64,000 nt of DNA, from assembly GCA_965216025.1 (NCBI GenBank), contig CBDCEX010000018.1:930001-994000 (forward strand), read 5' to 3'. How positions within the stretch are numbered: position 1 is the first letter of the stretch; each line of letters starts with the position of its first letter. The stretch is from JADFQT01 sp965216025 (GTDB lineage: Bacteria; Chloroflexota; Dehalococcoidia; Lucifugimonadales; UBA3495). Shown in pieces: positions 44,318 to 53,232 of this stretch. The notes beneath the pieces were generated by a model. It was not told where the DNA came from and did no database searches. It saw only the letters and a program-made list of their open reading frames with translations. A program made the position numbers and the translations under genes.

Positions 44318-44530
44318 AAGGTTCAAAAGGGAAGGCAGTAGAAGCTGCCGCGGTTACGCCACTGTGAACGAGGAGCCTGCCCAAAGATTGGCCACTGTTC
44401 CAAGAAGGAATGGGAAGGCATGGGTCGGCGATGATTCGTGAGCCAGGAAACCTGCTTGGGGCTCGGAACTCTACTCTGCGTGTTACAGTAGTAGGTCCCC
44501 GGCAGGCAGACGCGACTAAGTAGTCACGTT
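44318..44530 (+). promoter_or_regulatory. Cobalamin (B12) riboswitch
   Basis: The adenosylcobalamin-class features are present in order: GGTTCAAAAGGGAAGGC at 44320, GCCGCGGTTACGCCACTG, GCCTGCCCAAAGATTGGCCACTG-like core, GGGAAGGCATGGGTCGGCGATGATTCGTG-like segment, and the B12 box AGCCAGGAAACCTGC at 44441-44455. A terminator follows at 44559-44589, then the FhuF-like gene. Vitamin-bound RNA would favour termination and so switch the gene off when cobalamin is plentiful. Confidence 0.9.
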
Positions 44531-44558
44531 AAATAGCCGTAACAGTTAACCCCATCAA

Positions 44559-44589
44559 CCCCGGACAGAGTGGAGTCCGGGGTTTTTTT
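44559..44589 (+). terminator. Riboswitch-linked intrinsic terminator
   Basis: CCCCGGAC / GTCCGGGG stem (44559-44566, 44575-44582) with an 8-base loop and seven T residues (44583-44589). It lies 56 bases before the GTG start of the downstream gene. Confidence 0.92.
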
Positions 44590-44645
44590 GTTTCTCTAGG
44601 CACCACCATCACGCCATCAAAATTGGCCAACAAGGAGGGCTCAGT

Positions 44646-45509
44646 GTGACAGAAACAAACGCTATTTCTAAACCGTTGGCCCGCCAATATGCCGGACGCC
44701 CGTTGATCGAAAGTATGGGCCAAGCCGCGCTGTTAAATCCTCACTTTCGTCTTCCGATACAGGAGCAGGCCGGGGATGGCTGGATCGAGGCCACGGACTT
44801 GTTCTTGGGCGACGATGAGCGCCTGTGCAACCTGATACTGGCCTATGGGCAGAATGCCTGGGGGACAACCAACCCTCATGCGGCCGGCTCTGCTTTCATC
44901 ATTGCCTATCTCAGCCGCCTGACCTGGCCAGTGATTGCCCAGTACGTGCTAGCCCGCCGCGTTCCGCAGGTTTCTCTGAACAACATGGTGTTTCACCAAA
45001 CTGGAAGTGGGATCGATGCTACAGCGCTAAGCTACCCATCCTTTGCAGCGCTGTCCTCGGACCCGGCTGCCGGACATCAAGATGCGGAAGTGCTCCCCGA
45101 TGAAGCGGCTCTCTATCTCCGGCTAAAGGAATGGCTGTTCGATGCCAACATGAGCCTGGTGATTGACGCGCTGCATCAGTCGGGACGCGCCAGCCTAATA
45201 GTTTCCCGCAACGCCGCGGCCGCTTCTTGCTCGCAGGCTTTCAACAGACTCTACGCCCTGGCAGATACGACCGACCGAGTGGTCCGCGATGCCGAAGTTT
45301 TCTTTGCGGATCCAATGTCTCTGCTGTTCGGCCAGCTGACCATGGAAGTATTCGAGCATCAGGGGAGACGAGGGTTCTTCTCCAGGCGCCGTGGCTGTTG
45401 CCTTTGGTGGCGCTCGGACAGATCCAACGATTACTGCTCCAACTGCATTCTGCTGTCCCGGGAACAGCAGGACCAGCGGTTCCGCGAGATGCTGGAGGGT
45501 CGCAGATAA
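44646..45509 (+). CDS. FhuF-like [2Fe-2S] reductase under B12 control
   Basis: The product is 287 residues, starting at GTG 44646 after AAGGAGGG. The helical N-terminal domain resembles the IucA/FhuF-associated region (GSAFIIAYLSRLTWPVIAQYVLARRVP). The end carries the cluster-binding motif CC-x11-C-x2-C in RRGCCLWWRSD and YCSNC, diagnostic for the FhuF C-terminal domain. FhuF reduces ferric siderophores. Because a cobalamin riboswitch precedes this gene, it more likely serves corrinoid uptake or reduction, for example cob(III)alamin to cob(II)alamin. No transporter is adjacent. Confidence 0.85.
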   Translation: MTETNAISKPLARQYAGRPLIESMGQAALLNPHFRLPIQEQAGDGWIEATDLFLGDDERLCNLILAYGQNAWGTTNPHAAGSAFIIAYLSRLTWPVIAQYVLARRVPQVSLNNMVFHQTGSGIDATALSYPSFAALSSDPAAGHQDAEVLPDEAALYLRLKEWLFDANMSLVIDALHQSGRASLIVSRNAAAASCSQAFNRLYALADTTDRVVRDAEVFFADPMSLLFGQLTMEVFEHQGRRGFFSRRRGCCLWWRSDRSNDYCSNCILLSREQQDQRFREMLEGRR

Positions 45510-45649
45510 TTTGGCCTGGCACGGTGCTGTGGACTCTTAACCTTTTAGATTAAACAACTTCTTAGCGAAGGCTTCCTGGTTATCAGAGATCGCAAAAACG
45601 GATAAATCTGATGCTAGACCCGTATTACACAGAATTTTCTCTCTCCTCT

Positions 45650-45732
45650 GCGAGGGCGATCGGCCGGCGCCATTGTTGTTGTGCCGCCCCTCCTAGGCCT
45701 AACCAAAGTGGCGATTCGGCCGGCGCCCTCGC
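45650..45732. repeat. GC-rich inverted and direct repeat
   Basis: GCGAGGGCG (45650-45658) and CGCCCTCGC (45724-45732) form an outer inverted repeat. Inside each lies a copy of TCGGCCGGCGCC. It may be a small palindromic repeat element or a long hairpin before the zinc-finger gene. Confidence 0.4.
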
Positions 45733-45758
45733 GAATCTTACCCGTTAGAGAGAGTGGG

Positions 45759-45959
45759 ATGCCCAAGCCAGAGCATTGCACCGCCTGTGACGACCGTTGG
45801 ATCGTCAAGTGCAGCAAATGCCAAGCACGAGGCTATCTCTTGAGGAATTGGACGGAAACTATCGGTGGTGGAGACGACATTGTGATATGTATCTGGTGCA
45901 ACGGTACTGGGGCAGAACCCTGCCCAACCTGCGGCCGTCCCTTCCTGCCTGATGAATAA
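45759..45959 (+). CDS. Small zinc-finger protein (four CxxC)
   Basis: The product is 66 residues from ATG 45759 (the frame is open further upstream but overlaps the palindromic repeat). Four CxxC pairs, CTAC, CSKC, CIWC and CPTC, are spaced like the DnaJ-type zinc-finger domain, with GTGAEPCPTCGRP near the end. It probably binds two zinc ions. No other domain is present. The partner is unknown. Confidence 0.65.
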   Translation: MPKPEHCTACDDRWIVKCSKCQARGYLLRNWTETIGGGDDIVICIWCNGTGAEPCPTCGRPFLPDE

Positions 45960-46314
45960 CAATTCCCTGAAAGGTCAGCCGAAGAAAAAGTTTGATTGCC
46001 TTGTGCTGGGTTCAGTGGCCCAGTATATCTATGGGTGAAACCGACCCAACCAACATCGGGGGCATTGAGAAAGGCAATATGAAAGTCCCTTTGGAAGGCT
46101 GAATGAAAGTTATTCCTAGGCAGAAGGCGGCCGGTCGGCACCGTCCTGGCTGAGCGAGGTCTCCTCCTCCGCGCAGCCTGGAAACGCCGGTCAGGTGTGC
46201 GCCATATGTCGGTATCGGCCAGCCGCTTTCTGCCCAGGAACTGGAGCCCCTTCCGCGCAACAGACCATAAATCTTAACCCTCTGGCTAGGCCAGATTAGG
46301 ACAAAAAACATCGG
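45960..46314. other. Intergenic region
   Basis: No gene is supported. A short plus-strand frame at about 46031-46102 (MGETDPTNIGGIEKGNMKV) looks protein-like but is too short to call. Confidence 0.4.
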
Positions 46315-46695
46315 GTGGTGCTTCTGGTGGTGCTTACCCTTAATTTCGCCCGGCACCGGATGGCCCCCGGAGACCCCGCCGACTACCTATTGGGGGAAGC
46401 GGTAGAAGATCTGCCCCCAGAGGAGCGAAGCCAGGCCCTGGCGGGTCAATTCTGTGATCGCTTGGTGGTGTTACAACAGGGCCGGGTGGTAGAAGAAGGC
46501 CCCGCTGAGCGGATCATTGAATTCCCCGAGCGTGCCTATACCCGTGCCCTCATCGGGGCCGTGATAGAGCCTCCCATAGATCAGCATGGGGGCGGGATGT
46601 TCCTGGCCGGCGGAGAGGCGGCTGTGCACATCGACCGGGCCAGCACGGGTGGTGAGAATCTGTACCCTGGGCTCCTCCGTCCGGCCAGAATATAA
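46315..46695 (+). pseudogene. Deletion-fused remnant of a peptide/nickel-type ABC transporter operon
   Basis: Residues about 1-40 (VVLTLNFARHRMAPGDPADY) match the N-terminal part of DppB-like permeases, including the MAPGDPA motif after the first helix. Residues about 42-80 (QFCDRLVVLQQGRVVEEGPA, then YTRALIGAV) are the C-terminal part of a DppD/OppF-like ATPase (after the H-loop). An internal deletion of several kilobases must have joined the first and a later gene of the operon in frame. The remainder is unrelated. Confidence 0.75.
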
Positions 46696-46834
46696 GTCAC
46701 TGCAGTCCTCGGGCCGCCGGTAATGTGGGAGGGGAATATGGCGCGGGGCGGTCCCGAATAGCGCGCGGCGCGGCCTAACTTGGGTGGACCGGCGTCAATA
46801 GACTAGTACAGGTTGGCGTAAATAACCCGGCAGT

Positions 46835-48208
46835 TCATGCGACCAGCACCTTGCCTTGGTAAGTCCATTTGAAGGGCTTTGCCATGGTCCGGTTGTAATA
46901 GTCGATGAAGTCCCACACCTTCTGTTTCAGATCGGTCACCGATCTGAATGACCCTCGCTGTAGCAGTTTTCGCACCAGAATGCTCAGCCAGATTTCCACT
47001 TGGTTCATCCATGACGTGTGCTTGGGGGTGTAGTGAAACACGATACAGTGGCTGGGATCGCTGAGAAATGCGGCCCGGGACTCTCGGTTCGCCAATGTGC
47101 CCCACTTGCCCTTCTTACCCAACTCCAGGTCCAGCCCAGACTCTCTGGCTACCCAGCGCACTAGAGATTCAGAACGGTGCGTGTCCAGGTTGTCCACCAC
47201 AAAATGCCACCGCTGGGCCGCCCTATCGCTAGCGATCACTGCCTCCACATGCTGCAGAAAGTCCGCTTCGGTACGTCTGGGCCCCCCATAGGGCTCAACA
47301 ATCTGACCCGTCACCACATCCCGACTGATGATGAAGGAGCGTGTACCATGCCGGATGTACTCAAACTCCCGCCGTTCCACCTTCCCCGGCGCCAAGGGCA
47401 ACCCAGGATGTTTGCGCTCCAAGGCCTGTACTCCGGTCAACTCATCAGTGCTCATCACTCGCTCCCCAGATTGGACCAAGGCGGGAGCTTCTCGGTACAG
47501 ATCGCAGATGTCAGTGACTTTGGCGTCATAGTGCTCGTCCCCGGAGGGTGTCAACCAATAGCGTATCCGGTGGGGTTTCAGGTCCCCCTTTCTAGTATTA
47601 CAACGACGCTTCCTCAATTTGGTCAGTTTTTGACCGGAAATCGCTTCGCGGAAGGCAAGGCCACAAAGCTGTCGAGCGCGTGGGCAGGTTGCTATGAAGG
47701 GTACTCAAGATCCCTTTCTTGCGATCCGTCGTTGTAATACTAGAAGCCTGGCCGCATGACGGGGGGAAATCCGTTCTACGATGCCTTTTTCGATGATCTC
47801 ATCAGCCAATTCCCGGCTGGTCCACTGGCTGATAGGACGACCGCACTGGCTGGGGGCCTCACAAGCCAGGGACATGATCTGGCAAACTTGCTCTGGGGTG
47901 ATCCGGGCGGGAGCCCCAGGACGAGGCGCATCCCGCAACCTTTCTTCTATACTCAGGTCTTCCAGAATGGCTGCCTGTAGCCCCAGCCAGCGGTTGCGCC
48001 AGAACCGTACCGTATCCACATCCAGGCCCACTTCGCGGGCTATTTGGCTGTTGTTCAGGCCAGCCGCGGCAGACAGAATGATTCTGCCTCGCCGGGCCAA
48101 CTGCTGGGGGGTGCTATATCGGCGCACCAGGGTTTCCAATCCTTGCTGCTCTCCCGGGGATAATTCCACCACGGGAGGTTTCGGTCCACGCATCGCCTTC
48201 ACCACCAC
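46835..48208 (-). pseudogene. IS630-B transposase disrupted by a MITE
   Basis: OrfA (from 48208) has the helix-turn-helix (LNNSQIAREVGLDVDTVRFW, NRW) and is cut at HAARLL by the MITE. OrfB (46835-47617 and upstream) has the catalytic part: MSTDELTGVQALERKHPG, FVVDNLDTHRSESLVRW and HTSWMNQVEIWLSIL. In copy 2 the two frames meet at GAAAGGGGGACC, a possible -1 slippery site. The MITE lies immediately before that site. Confidence 0.88.
47595..47740. mobile_element. 146-bp MITE inside IS630-B
   Basis: The 14-bp perfect inverted repeats GTATTACAACGACG (47595-47608, 47727-47740) are flanked by TA duplications (47593-47594, 47741-47742). The empty site is seen in copy 2 (CTTTCTAG followed by CAGTCTGG; here AAGCCTGG). 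It has no coding capacity. The TA target suggests mobilisation by an IS630/Tc1-type transposase not present in the window. Confidence 0.92.
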
Positions 48209-48405
48209 ACTTCATCTTTCCAGACTCAAGGCGCTTATTATACTACTCGGGCTTTTCAGCCCACCTGTACTAGTTTATGATGTCGCCACATCGGCTGCGC
48301 TATGCTCCGAGCCTGACGCCAGCCGAAGAGAGAAATCCTGGGTAAGACTCTCCATGTCTCTGTGCTCCGGTGGCAAACTTAGCCCAAATGAGCGAGGAGC
48401 GCCCC

Positions 48406-49719
48406 ATGGCCGACCAAATTAGCGAGGAAGAACTGTTGGACTTGGCGCAGAAGTTCAGCTTCCGCAGTCGCATGGACCGGAACGCAGTCTCCGGCCCGGT
48501 CATGGTGTGGGGTAGGGGCTCCGTGGTCCGGGACGTCAACGGCAAGGAGTACCTGGATTTCAACTCGGGCCAAATGTGTGCCGCCCTGGGGCACAACCAC
48601 CCGCGCATAGTCCAGGCCCTCCAGGAAAGCTGCGAGACTATCATCCACAGCCACATGAGCATCTTCAACGACCGGGAGATAATCTTGGCCAGCCGCATGG
48701 CCGAAATCTCGCCCCCAGGAATGAACCGCAGCATGTTTCTAACCTCGGGCAGTGACGCCAACGAGGCCGCCATGGCCATCGCCAAACGCTACACCGGCGG
48801 TTACGAGGTCGCCAGCCCCATGGTCAGCTTCCACGGCATGAATGACTCCACCCGAGCTGTTACCTTTTCCGGCTGGCATGAGGGATATGGTCCCTATGCG
48901 CCGGGCAACTACCCCATGTTTGCACCCTACCGGTACCGATGCAGCTTCTGCCGGGAGCGTCCGGCCTGCGACTATACCTGTCTAAACTCCAGCTTTGATT
49001 TGCTGGACGCCCAGGCCGCGGGCCAATTAGCCGCTGTGATTACTGAGCCACTTTTCAGTGCGGGAGGCGTCATCGACCTGCCGGAAGGCTGGCTCCGAGA
49101 GCTGAAGAAAAAGTGCGAGCAGCGGGGCGCCTTGCTGATTGTGGATGAGGCCCAGACCGGGCTAGCCAAGCTGGGCGCCATGTGGGCTTTCCAGCAAGAG
49201 GGGGTGGTGCCGGACATCTTCACCGTGTCCAAACACTTCGGTGGCGGTATCGCCATCAGCGCCGCGGTTACGACAGATGAGATTGAAGCGAAGGTCGCGG
49301 AGACAGGCTTGGTGGTGGGACACTCTCACTCCAATGACCCCCTGCCCAGCAACTGCGGCATAGCTAGCATAGACATCATCTTGGAAGAAGTTCTGGAAGA
49401 CGTGGCCAAGAGGCTCGGAGAATACTGGAGACAGCATTTGGAGAATCTGGCGCGGCGGTACAGCCTGGTCGGTGACATACGGGGACGGGGCCTGTTGCAA
49501 GGTATTGAGCTGGTGGAAGATAAGTCCACCAAGGAGCCCGCCTTCCATAAGGGGCAAGAAATCGGTCGTGTTTGCATGGACAACGGCCTGATCTTTAGCC
49601 TGCGGCGCCGGGGGTCGGTGTTCCGGTTCGTGCCGCCCTTCACGACCACCGAGGACCAAATGGACTTGGCTGCCGATATTCTGGACCACGCCTTTCGCCA
49701 AGTAACTGCGTCCAACTAG
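48406..49719 (+). CDS. Class III aminotransferase, dialkylglycine decarboxylase-like
   Basis: The product is 437 residues from ATG 48406, chosen for GAGGAG upstream. It is a fold-I PLP enzyme: FLTSGSDANEAAMAIAKRYTG (phosphate-binding region), FHGMNDSTRAVTFSG, ALLIVDEAQTGLAKLG (Asp contacting the pyridine N), TVSKHFGGGIAIS (PLP Lys) and GRGLLQGIELV. It resembles 2,2-dialkylglycine decarboxylases and related aspartate-aminotransferase-superfamily omega-aminotransferases. An unusual Cys-rich insert (RYRCSFCRERPACDYTC) could bind metal. The substrate cannot be told. Confidence 0.88.
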   Translation: MADQISEEELLDLAQKFSFRSRMDRNAVSGPVMVWGRGSVVRDVNGKEYLDFNSGQMCAALGHNHPRIVQALQESCETIIHSHMSIFNDREIILASRMAEISPPGMNRSMFLTSGSDANEAAMAIAKRYTGGYEVASPMVSFHGMNDSTRAVTFSGWHEGYGPYAPGNYPMFAPYRYRCSFCRERPACDYTCLNSSFDLLDAQAAGQLAAVITEPLFSAGGVIDLPEGWLRELKKKCEQRGALLIVDEAQTGLAKLGAMWAFQQEGVVPDIFTVSKHFGGGIAISAAVTTDEIEAKVAETGLVVGHSHSNDPLPSNCGIASIDIILEEVLEDVAKRLGEYWRQHLENLARRYSLVGDIRGRGLLQGIELVEDKSTKEPAFHKGQEIGRVCMDNGLIFSLRRRGSVFRFVPPFTTTEDQMDLAADILDHAFRQVTASN

Positions 49720-49739
49720 GCAACCAACTAATGCAGCGT

Positions 49740-49793
49740 ATGGGTAGATGACGCTGGATTCCGGCCTGCACCGGAATGACGGGCCGGGAATTA
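49740..49793. repeat. 54-bp dispersed repeat, copy 1
   Basis: It contains the inverted core ATTCCGGC / GCCGGAAT-like (CCGGCCTGCACCGGAATGAC) and shares its full 54-base frame with 61493-61546, including ATGGGTAGATGACGCTGG at the start and GGAATTA at the end. It lies between two convergent genes and may act as a weak terminator. Confidence 0.75.
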
Positions 49794-49795
49794 GG

Positions 49796-50473
49796 CTATG
49801 CCCGCATATCTTTGAACACAGGCTCTGAAATCCAGGATAACAGGCTGTCCACTGCCTCGGACCACACATCAGCCCGAGTCCTGCCACTTGACTTCAACAC
49901 TGCGAATCCATGGTCTGCCCCATTTAGATGATGGACTGTTGCTTCGGGCACTTTTGACCCCGCCTCCGCTAATTCTTCAGCCGAAGCGAAGGTGTCGCGG
50001 GTGCCCGAGCAGAATAAGGTCGGAACGCTGATTTTGGGTAAGTGCCCATCACGCCGTTTATCCGGATTGGATGGGGGATGCAGAGGATATGCAAATAATG
50101 CCAAGGCATCCACATCCATACCTTGGGCAACCACTTGCGAGGCGATCCGTCCTCCCATGGACCTGCCTCCGACAACCAATCTGCCATTGATCGGCTGGGT
50201 AATTCGCACCACTTCTATCCAGGTTTCTTCTAAAAGACCAGGTGAGTCCGGCCTGCGTTTTGCCTCCTCCATGTAGGGGAACTGAAATCGTACGGTGGTA
50301 ATCCCAGCGCCACCCAGGCGCTCCGTCAAGTACTTTCCAAACGGGTCCTGCAGGTTGGAGCCCGCTCCCGGGGCGTAAACCAAAGTGCATGCCGGCGCTT
50401 GGTTCTCAGGTAGTACCCTTAAGCCCGAAACCTCGCGGTCTCCGACGGTGAATTGGAGGTGTTCTTCAGTCAT
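49796..50473 (-). CDS. Alpha/beta hydrolase (dienelactone-hydrolase / KANL3-Tex30-like)
   Basis: The product is 225 residues from ATG 50473. It has the oxyanion segment LVYAPGAGSNLQDPFGKYL, the nucleophile elbow VGGRSMGGRIAS (Ser), LFCSGTRDTFAS (Asp) and LNGADHGFAV (His). It is a cytoplasmic serine hydrolase of unknown substrate. It lies 71 bases after the Gfo/Idh gene on the same strand, so they are probably co-transcribed. Confidence 0.85.
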   Translation of the reverse strand: MTEEHLQFTVGDREVSGLRVLPENQAPACTLVYAPGAGSNLQDPFGKYLTERLGGAGITTVRFQFPYMEEAKRRPDSPGLLEETWIEVVRITQPINGRLVVGGRSMGGRIASQVVAQGMDVDALALFAYPLHPPSNPDKRRDGHLPKISVPTLFCSGTRDTFASAEELAEAGSKVPEATVHHLNGADHGFAVLKSSGRTRADVWSEAVDSLLSWISEPVFKDMRA

Positions 50474-50544
50474 GGTCCCGCCAAGGGGAATTCGTCCATT
50501 ACCCGGAGCGCCGGTTCCAGTGTTTTGCAAACCATTCGAACCTC

Positions 50545-51645
50545 TTAGCTTCCGTCTACCGCCACCTCCTGCCCTCGGTCCGATGCCTCCTGAATGTTGT
50601 CAATAAAATGGTGCAACTCGACCGCGGTGTTGAAGTCGGGCTGGCAAGCGACTCCGGACTGGATGGCTTGGCCGAACTGGTAGTACATCTGCCCCACGTT
50701 ATACGCTGCGCCTCGCGGCATGCCTTCTAGCACGCTAATGAATTTCCCCGGTATTTCCAGGTCTTCCAGTTTATTCCCCTCTCGGGCGCCCCGCAGGCGT
50801 ACTCCATCCTGGTTGGGAGATTCCTCGGAAGATACGACGAGGGTGCCTTCCCGCCCGTATATCTCCATTCGATACCCACTTCCGGCCCAAGGGTTGTTGG
50901 CAACGTGCACCGAGGCAACTCCACCATTGGCCAATTTGCCGCTGACCAGGATGTTGTCCGGCGAGGTCACCTCCACTTTCTGGTCCGTATCCACTTCTAG
51001 CCATTCCTTGGCTTGAGTGCTGACCACTGCGGAAACCTGGCTGAAGTCCCCGACCACGAAGCGGAGGGCATCGATGGTGTGGCCGCAAGTAATGGTCATA
51101 GTATTGGCTCCCAGGTCCCGGTCTCGCTGCCAGGTTCGGTCGGAGGTCCGTTCAAACACCCCTTCCTGAATCCGGCTGAGGTGGCAAGACATGACCTCGC
51201 CCACATATCCCGACTCCACCAACTCTTTGGCGTACAGGATTCCTGGGGCGGCCCGGGCCTGGAGTCCCACCATATTTCGCACTCCCTTGGCTTGGGCCAG
51301 GTCGGCCATCTCCTTTGCCTCGGCGGTGGTTCTGCCCAAGGGCCACTCGGTATAGACATGCTTCCCGGCGTTCAGGGCTGCCATGGTAGGCTCGTAGTGG
51401 GAAGGCACCCTTAAAACCACCGCGACGGCATCGATGTCCGGATGGGCCAACATCTTGTGATAGTCGTCAAAGGCCAGACGTGCCCCGAATTTTTGACGGG
51501 ACTCCTCGGCACTTTCCTGGCGGGTAGTGCATACCGCGGTCAGCTCGAACTCCGGGCTGGCGACGATTGCGGGTAAATGGGACCGGGGCGCCCATCCCCG
51601 GTGGATATTAGCTCCGATGATGCCCAAATGAATTTTGTCTGCCAT
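50545..51645 (-). CDS. Gfo/Idh/MocA-family oxidoreductase
   Basis: The product is 366 residues. The Rossmann start is MADKIHLGIIGANIHRGWAP. The catalytic-site motif YTEWPLGRTTAEAKEM replaces the usual EKP with TEWP, a variant seen in family members acting on diverse sugars or in biliverdin-reductase-like branches. A C-terminal beta-sheet domain follows. It has an NAD(P)-dependent redox role on a sugar-like substrate. AAGGGGAAAG precedes the ATG at 51645. Confidence 0.88.
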   Translation of the reverse strand: MADKIHLGIIGANIHRGWAPRSHLPAIVASPEFELTAVCTTRQESAEESRQKFGARLAFDDYHKMLAHPDIDAVAVVLRVPSHYEPTMAALNAGKHVYTEWPLGRTTAEAKEMADLAQAKGVRNMVGLQARAAPGILYAKELVESGYVGEVMSCHLSRIQEGVFERTSDRTWQRDRDLGANTMTITCGHTIDALRFVVGDFSQVSAVVSTQAKEWLEVDTDQKVEVTSPDNILVSGKLANGGVASVHVANNPWAGSGYRMEIYGREGTLVVSSEESPNQDGVRLRGAREGNKLEDLEIPGKFISVLEGMPRGAAYNVGQMYYQFGQAIQSGVACQPDFNTAVELHHFIDNIQEASDRGQEVAVDGS

Positions 51646-51786
51646 ATCTTTCCCCTTCTTTTGTATCTCGGGCCTATCCTACCATATCCGGAATAGCCAG
51701 AAGCCCGCGGTTAGGAATGGAGTGCCATCAATCCCTACAGCACCGTCCTGGTGTAACATAGGGCACATCGAAGTGGAGGGGCACAG

Positions 51787-53232
51787 ATGGACGAATTGCT
51801 TTTGAATGCCTTGGACCTGGCCGGTGTGAAAGGAGCACAGTACGCTGATATCCGATTGGTAAACACCACGCAGGAGAGATTGGTCGTCAGAAATGGGGTG
51901 GTGGACACTCTAAGCAACGACCAGTCCACCGGGTTTGGTGTGCGAGTCCTGGTCAATGGCTCCTGGGGATTCGCTTCCAGCCATGATTTTTCCGCTGCCG
52001 AGTTGGACCGGGTAACAGGCCTTGCTGTTGAGATAGCCCAAGCCTCGACGTTGCAAAGCCAAGAGCCGGTCAACCTGGGGTCCCAAGTTACCAGCCAAGG
52101 GACCTACACCACGCCGATCCAGATCGATCCCTTTCAAGTTTCTTCCGAACAGAAGCTTAATCTGCTGCTGGAATCAGATCGGGCCATGGCGTCGGTCGAG
52201 GGCATCAGGTCTCGCCAGGGCAGCCTGGTCTTCATCAGAGAAGAGAAGACCTTCGCCAACACCGAAGGCGCCTATGTGGAGCAGACCATCTACGAGGCGG
52301 GCGGTGGCATCCAGGCCACGGCTGTCGGCAGCGACGAGGTCCAGCGTCGCTCCTATCCTCAAATGAACGGTCGCCAGCAAGGCTGCGCCGGTTGGGAATA
52401 CATTACCGCCCTGGATATTCCAGGCAATGCCGAGAAGACAGCCAGCGAAGCGGTGGCCCTGCTCACCGCCCAGCATTGCCCAATCGATACCGTCCGGGAC
52501 ATCATCATCGGAGGCTCTCAACTCGCCCTCCAAGTCCACGAATCCTGCGGTCACCCCATCGAGTTGGACCGAGTCATGGGCGCCGAGGCGGCCTACGCGG
52601 GCACTTCCTTTCTGACCCCAGACAAACTCAATAATTTCAACTACGGTTCCGAATTCGTCAACATCACCGCCGACAGCCTGCGCCATCCGGGCCTGGGCAC
52701 CTTTGGTTGGGACGATGAAGGTATCGAGGCCCAGTCGACGCCGATAGTGAAAGACGGTAGGTTTGTCGGATACTTGATGTCCCGGGAAACAGCTTCCTCC
52801 CTGGGCTTGGCCTCCAACGGTTGCATGCGGGCTGCCTCCTGGAATCGCCTCCCCATGATTCGCATGACCAACGTCAGCCTGGAACCCGGCGCTTGGGCAC
52901 TGGACGACCTTGTCGCCGACACCGAGGATGGCATACTCATGGAAACCAACCGGTCCTGGTCCATCGATGACCGCCGCTACAATTTTCAGTTTGGCACCGA
53001 AATGGGGTACGAGATCAAGAAGGGCAAGCTGGGCAGGCTGCTCCGAAACTGCACCTACACCGGCATCACTCCTGAATTCTGGAATTCCTGCGACGCCGTA
53101 TGCAACCAGCACCACTGGGTAATGTGGGGGACGCCCAACTGCGGCAAAGGACAGCCGGGACAGATTGGCCACACCGGGCACGGCGCCAGTCCCGCCCGAT
53201 TTCGCAAGGTCCGGGTGGGGGTGCTGAAATGA
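51787..53232 (+). CDS. tldD: TldD-family metallopeptidase
   Basis: The product is 481 residues. The zinc motif HESCGHPIELDR carries the HExxxH of TldD, followed by the expected downstream residues in GTFGWDDEGIEAQSTPI. TldD and TldE form a heterodimer that cleaves small unfolded peptides and matures some ribosomal peptides. GGAGGGG lies 8 bases upstream of the ATG. The C-terminal 30 residues after QHHWVMWGTPNCGKGQPGQ match the usual end (GT-PNCGKGQP). The stop overlaps the TldE start (ATGA). Confidence 0.93.
   Translation: MDELLLNALDLAGVKGAQYADIRLVNTTQERLVVRNGVVDTLSNDQSTGFGVRVLVNGSWGFASSHDFSAAELDRVTGLAVEIAQASTLQSQEPVNLGSQVTSQGTYTTPIQIDPFQVSSEQKLNLLLESDRAMASVEGIRSRQGSLVFIREEKTFANTEGAYVEQTIYEAGGGIQATAVGSDEVQRRSYPQMNGRQQGCAGWEYITALDIPGNAEKTASEAVALLTAQHCPIDTVRDIIIGGSQLALQVHESCGHPIELDRVMGAEAAYAGTSFLTPDKLNNFNYGSEFVNITADSLRHPGLGTFGWDDEGIEAQSTPIVKDGRFVGYLMSRETASSLGLASNGCMRAASWNRLPMIRMTNVSLEPGAWALDDLVADTEDGILMETNRSWSIDDRRYNFQFGTEMGYEIKKGKLGRLLRNCTYTGITPEFWNSCDAVCNQHHWVMWGTPNCGKGQPGQIGHTGHGASPARFRKVRVGVLK

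Larger units (their letters stand above)
46806..48270 (-). mobile_element. IS630-family element (type B), copy 1, carrying a MITE
   Basis: Ends GTACAGGTTGGCG and GCCCACCTGTAC are flanked by TA (46804-46805, 48271-48272) in an original CTAG. Without the 146-bp MITE and its TA it has the same length (about 1317 bp) as copy 2 at 56019-57336. Confidence 0.93.
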
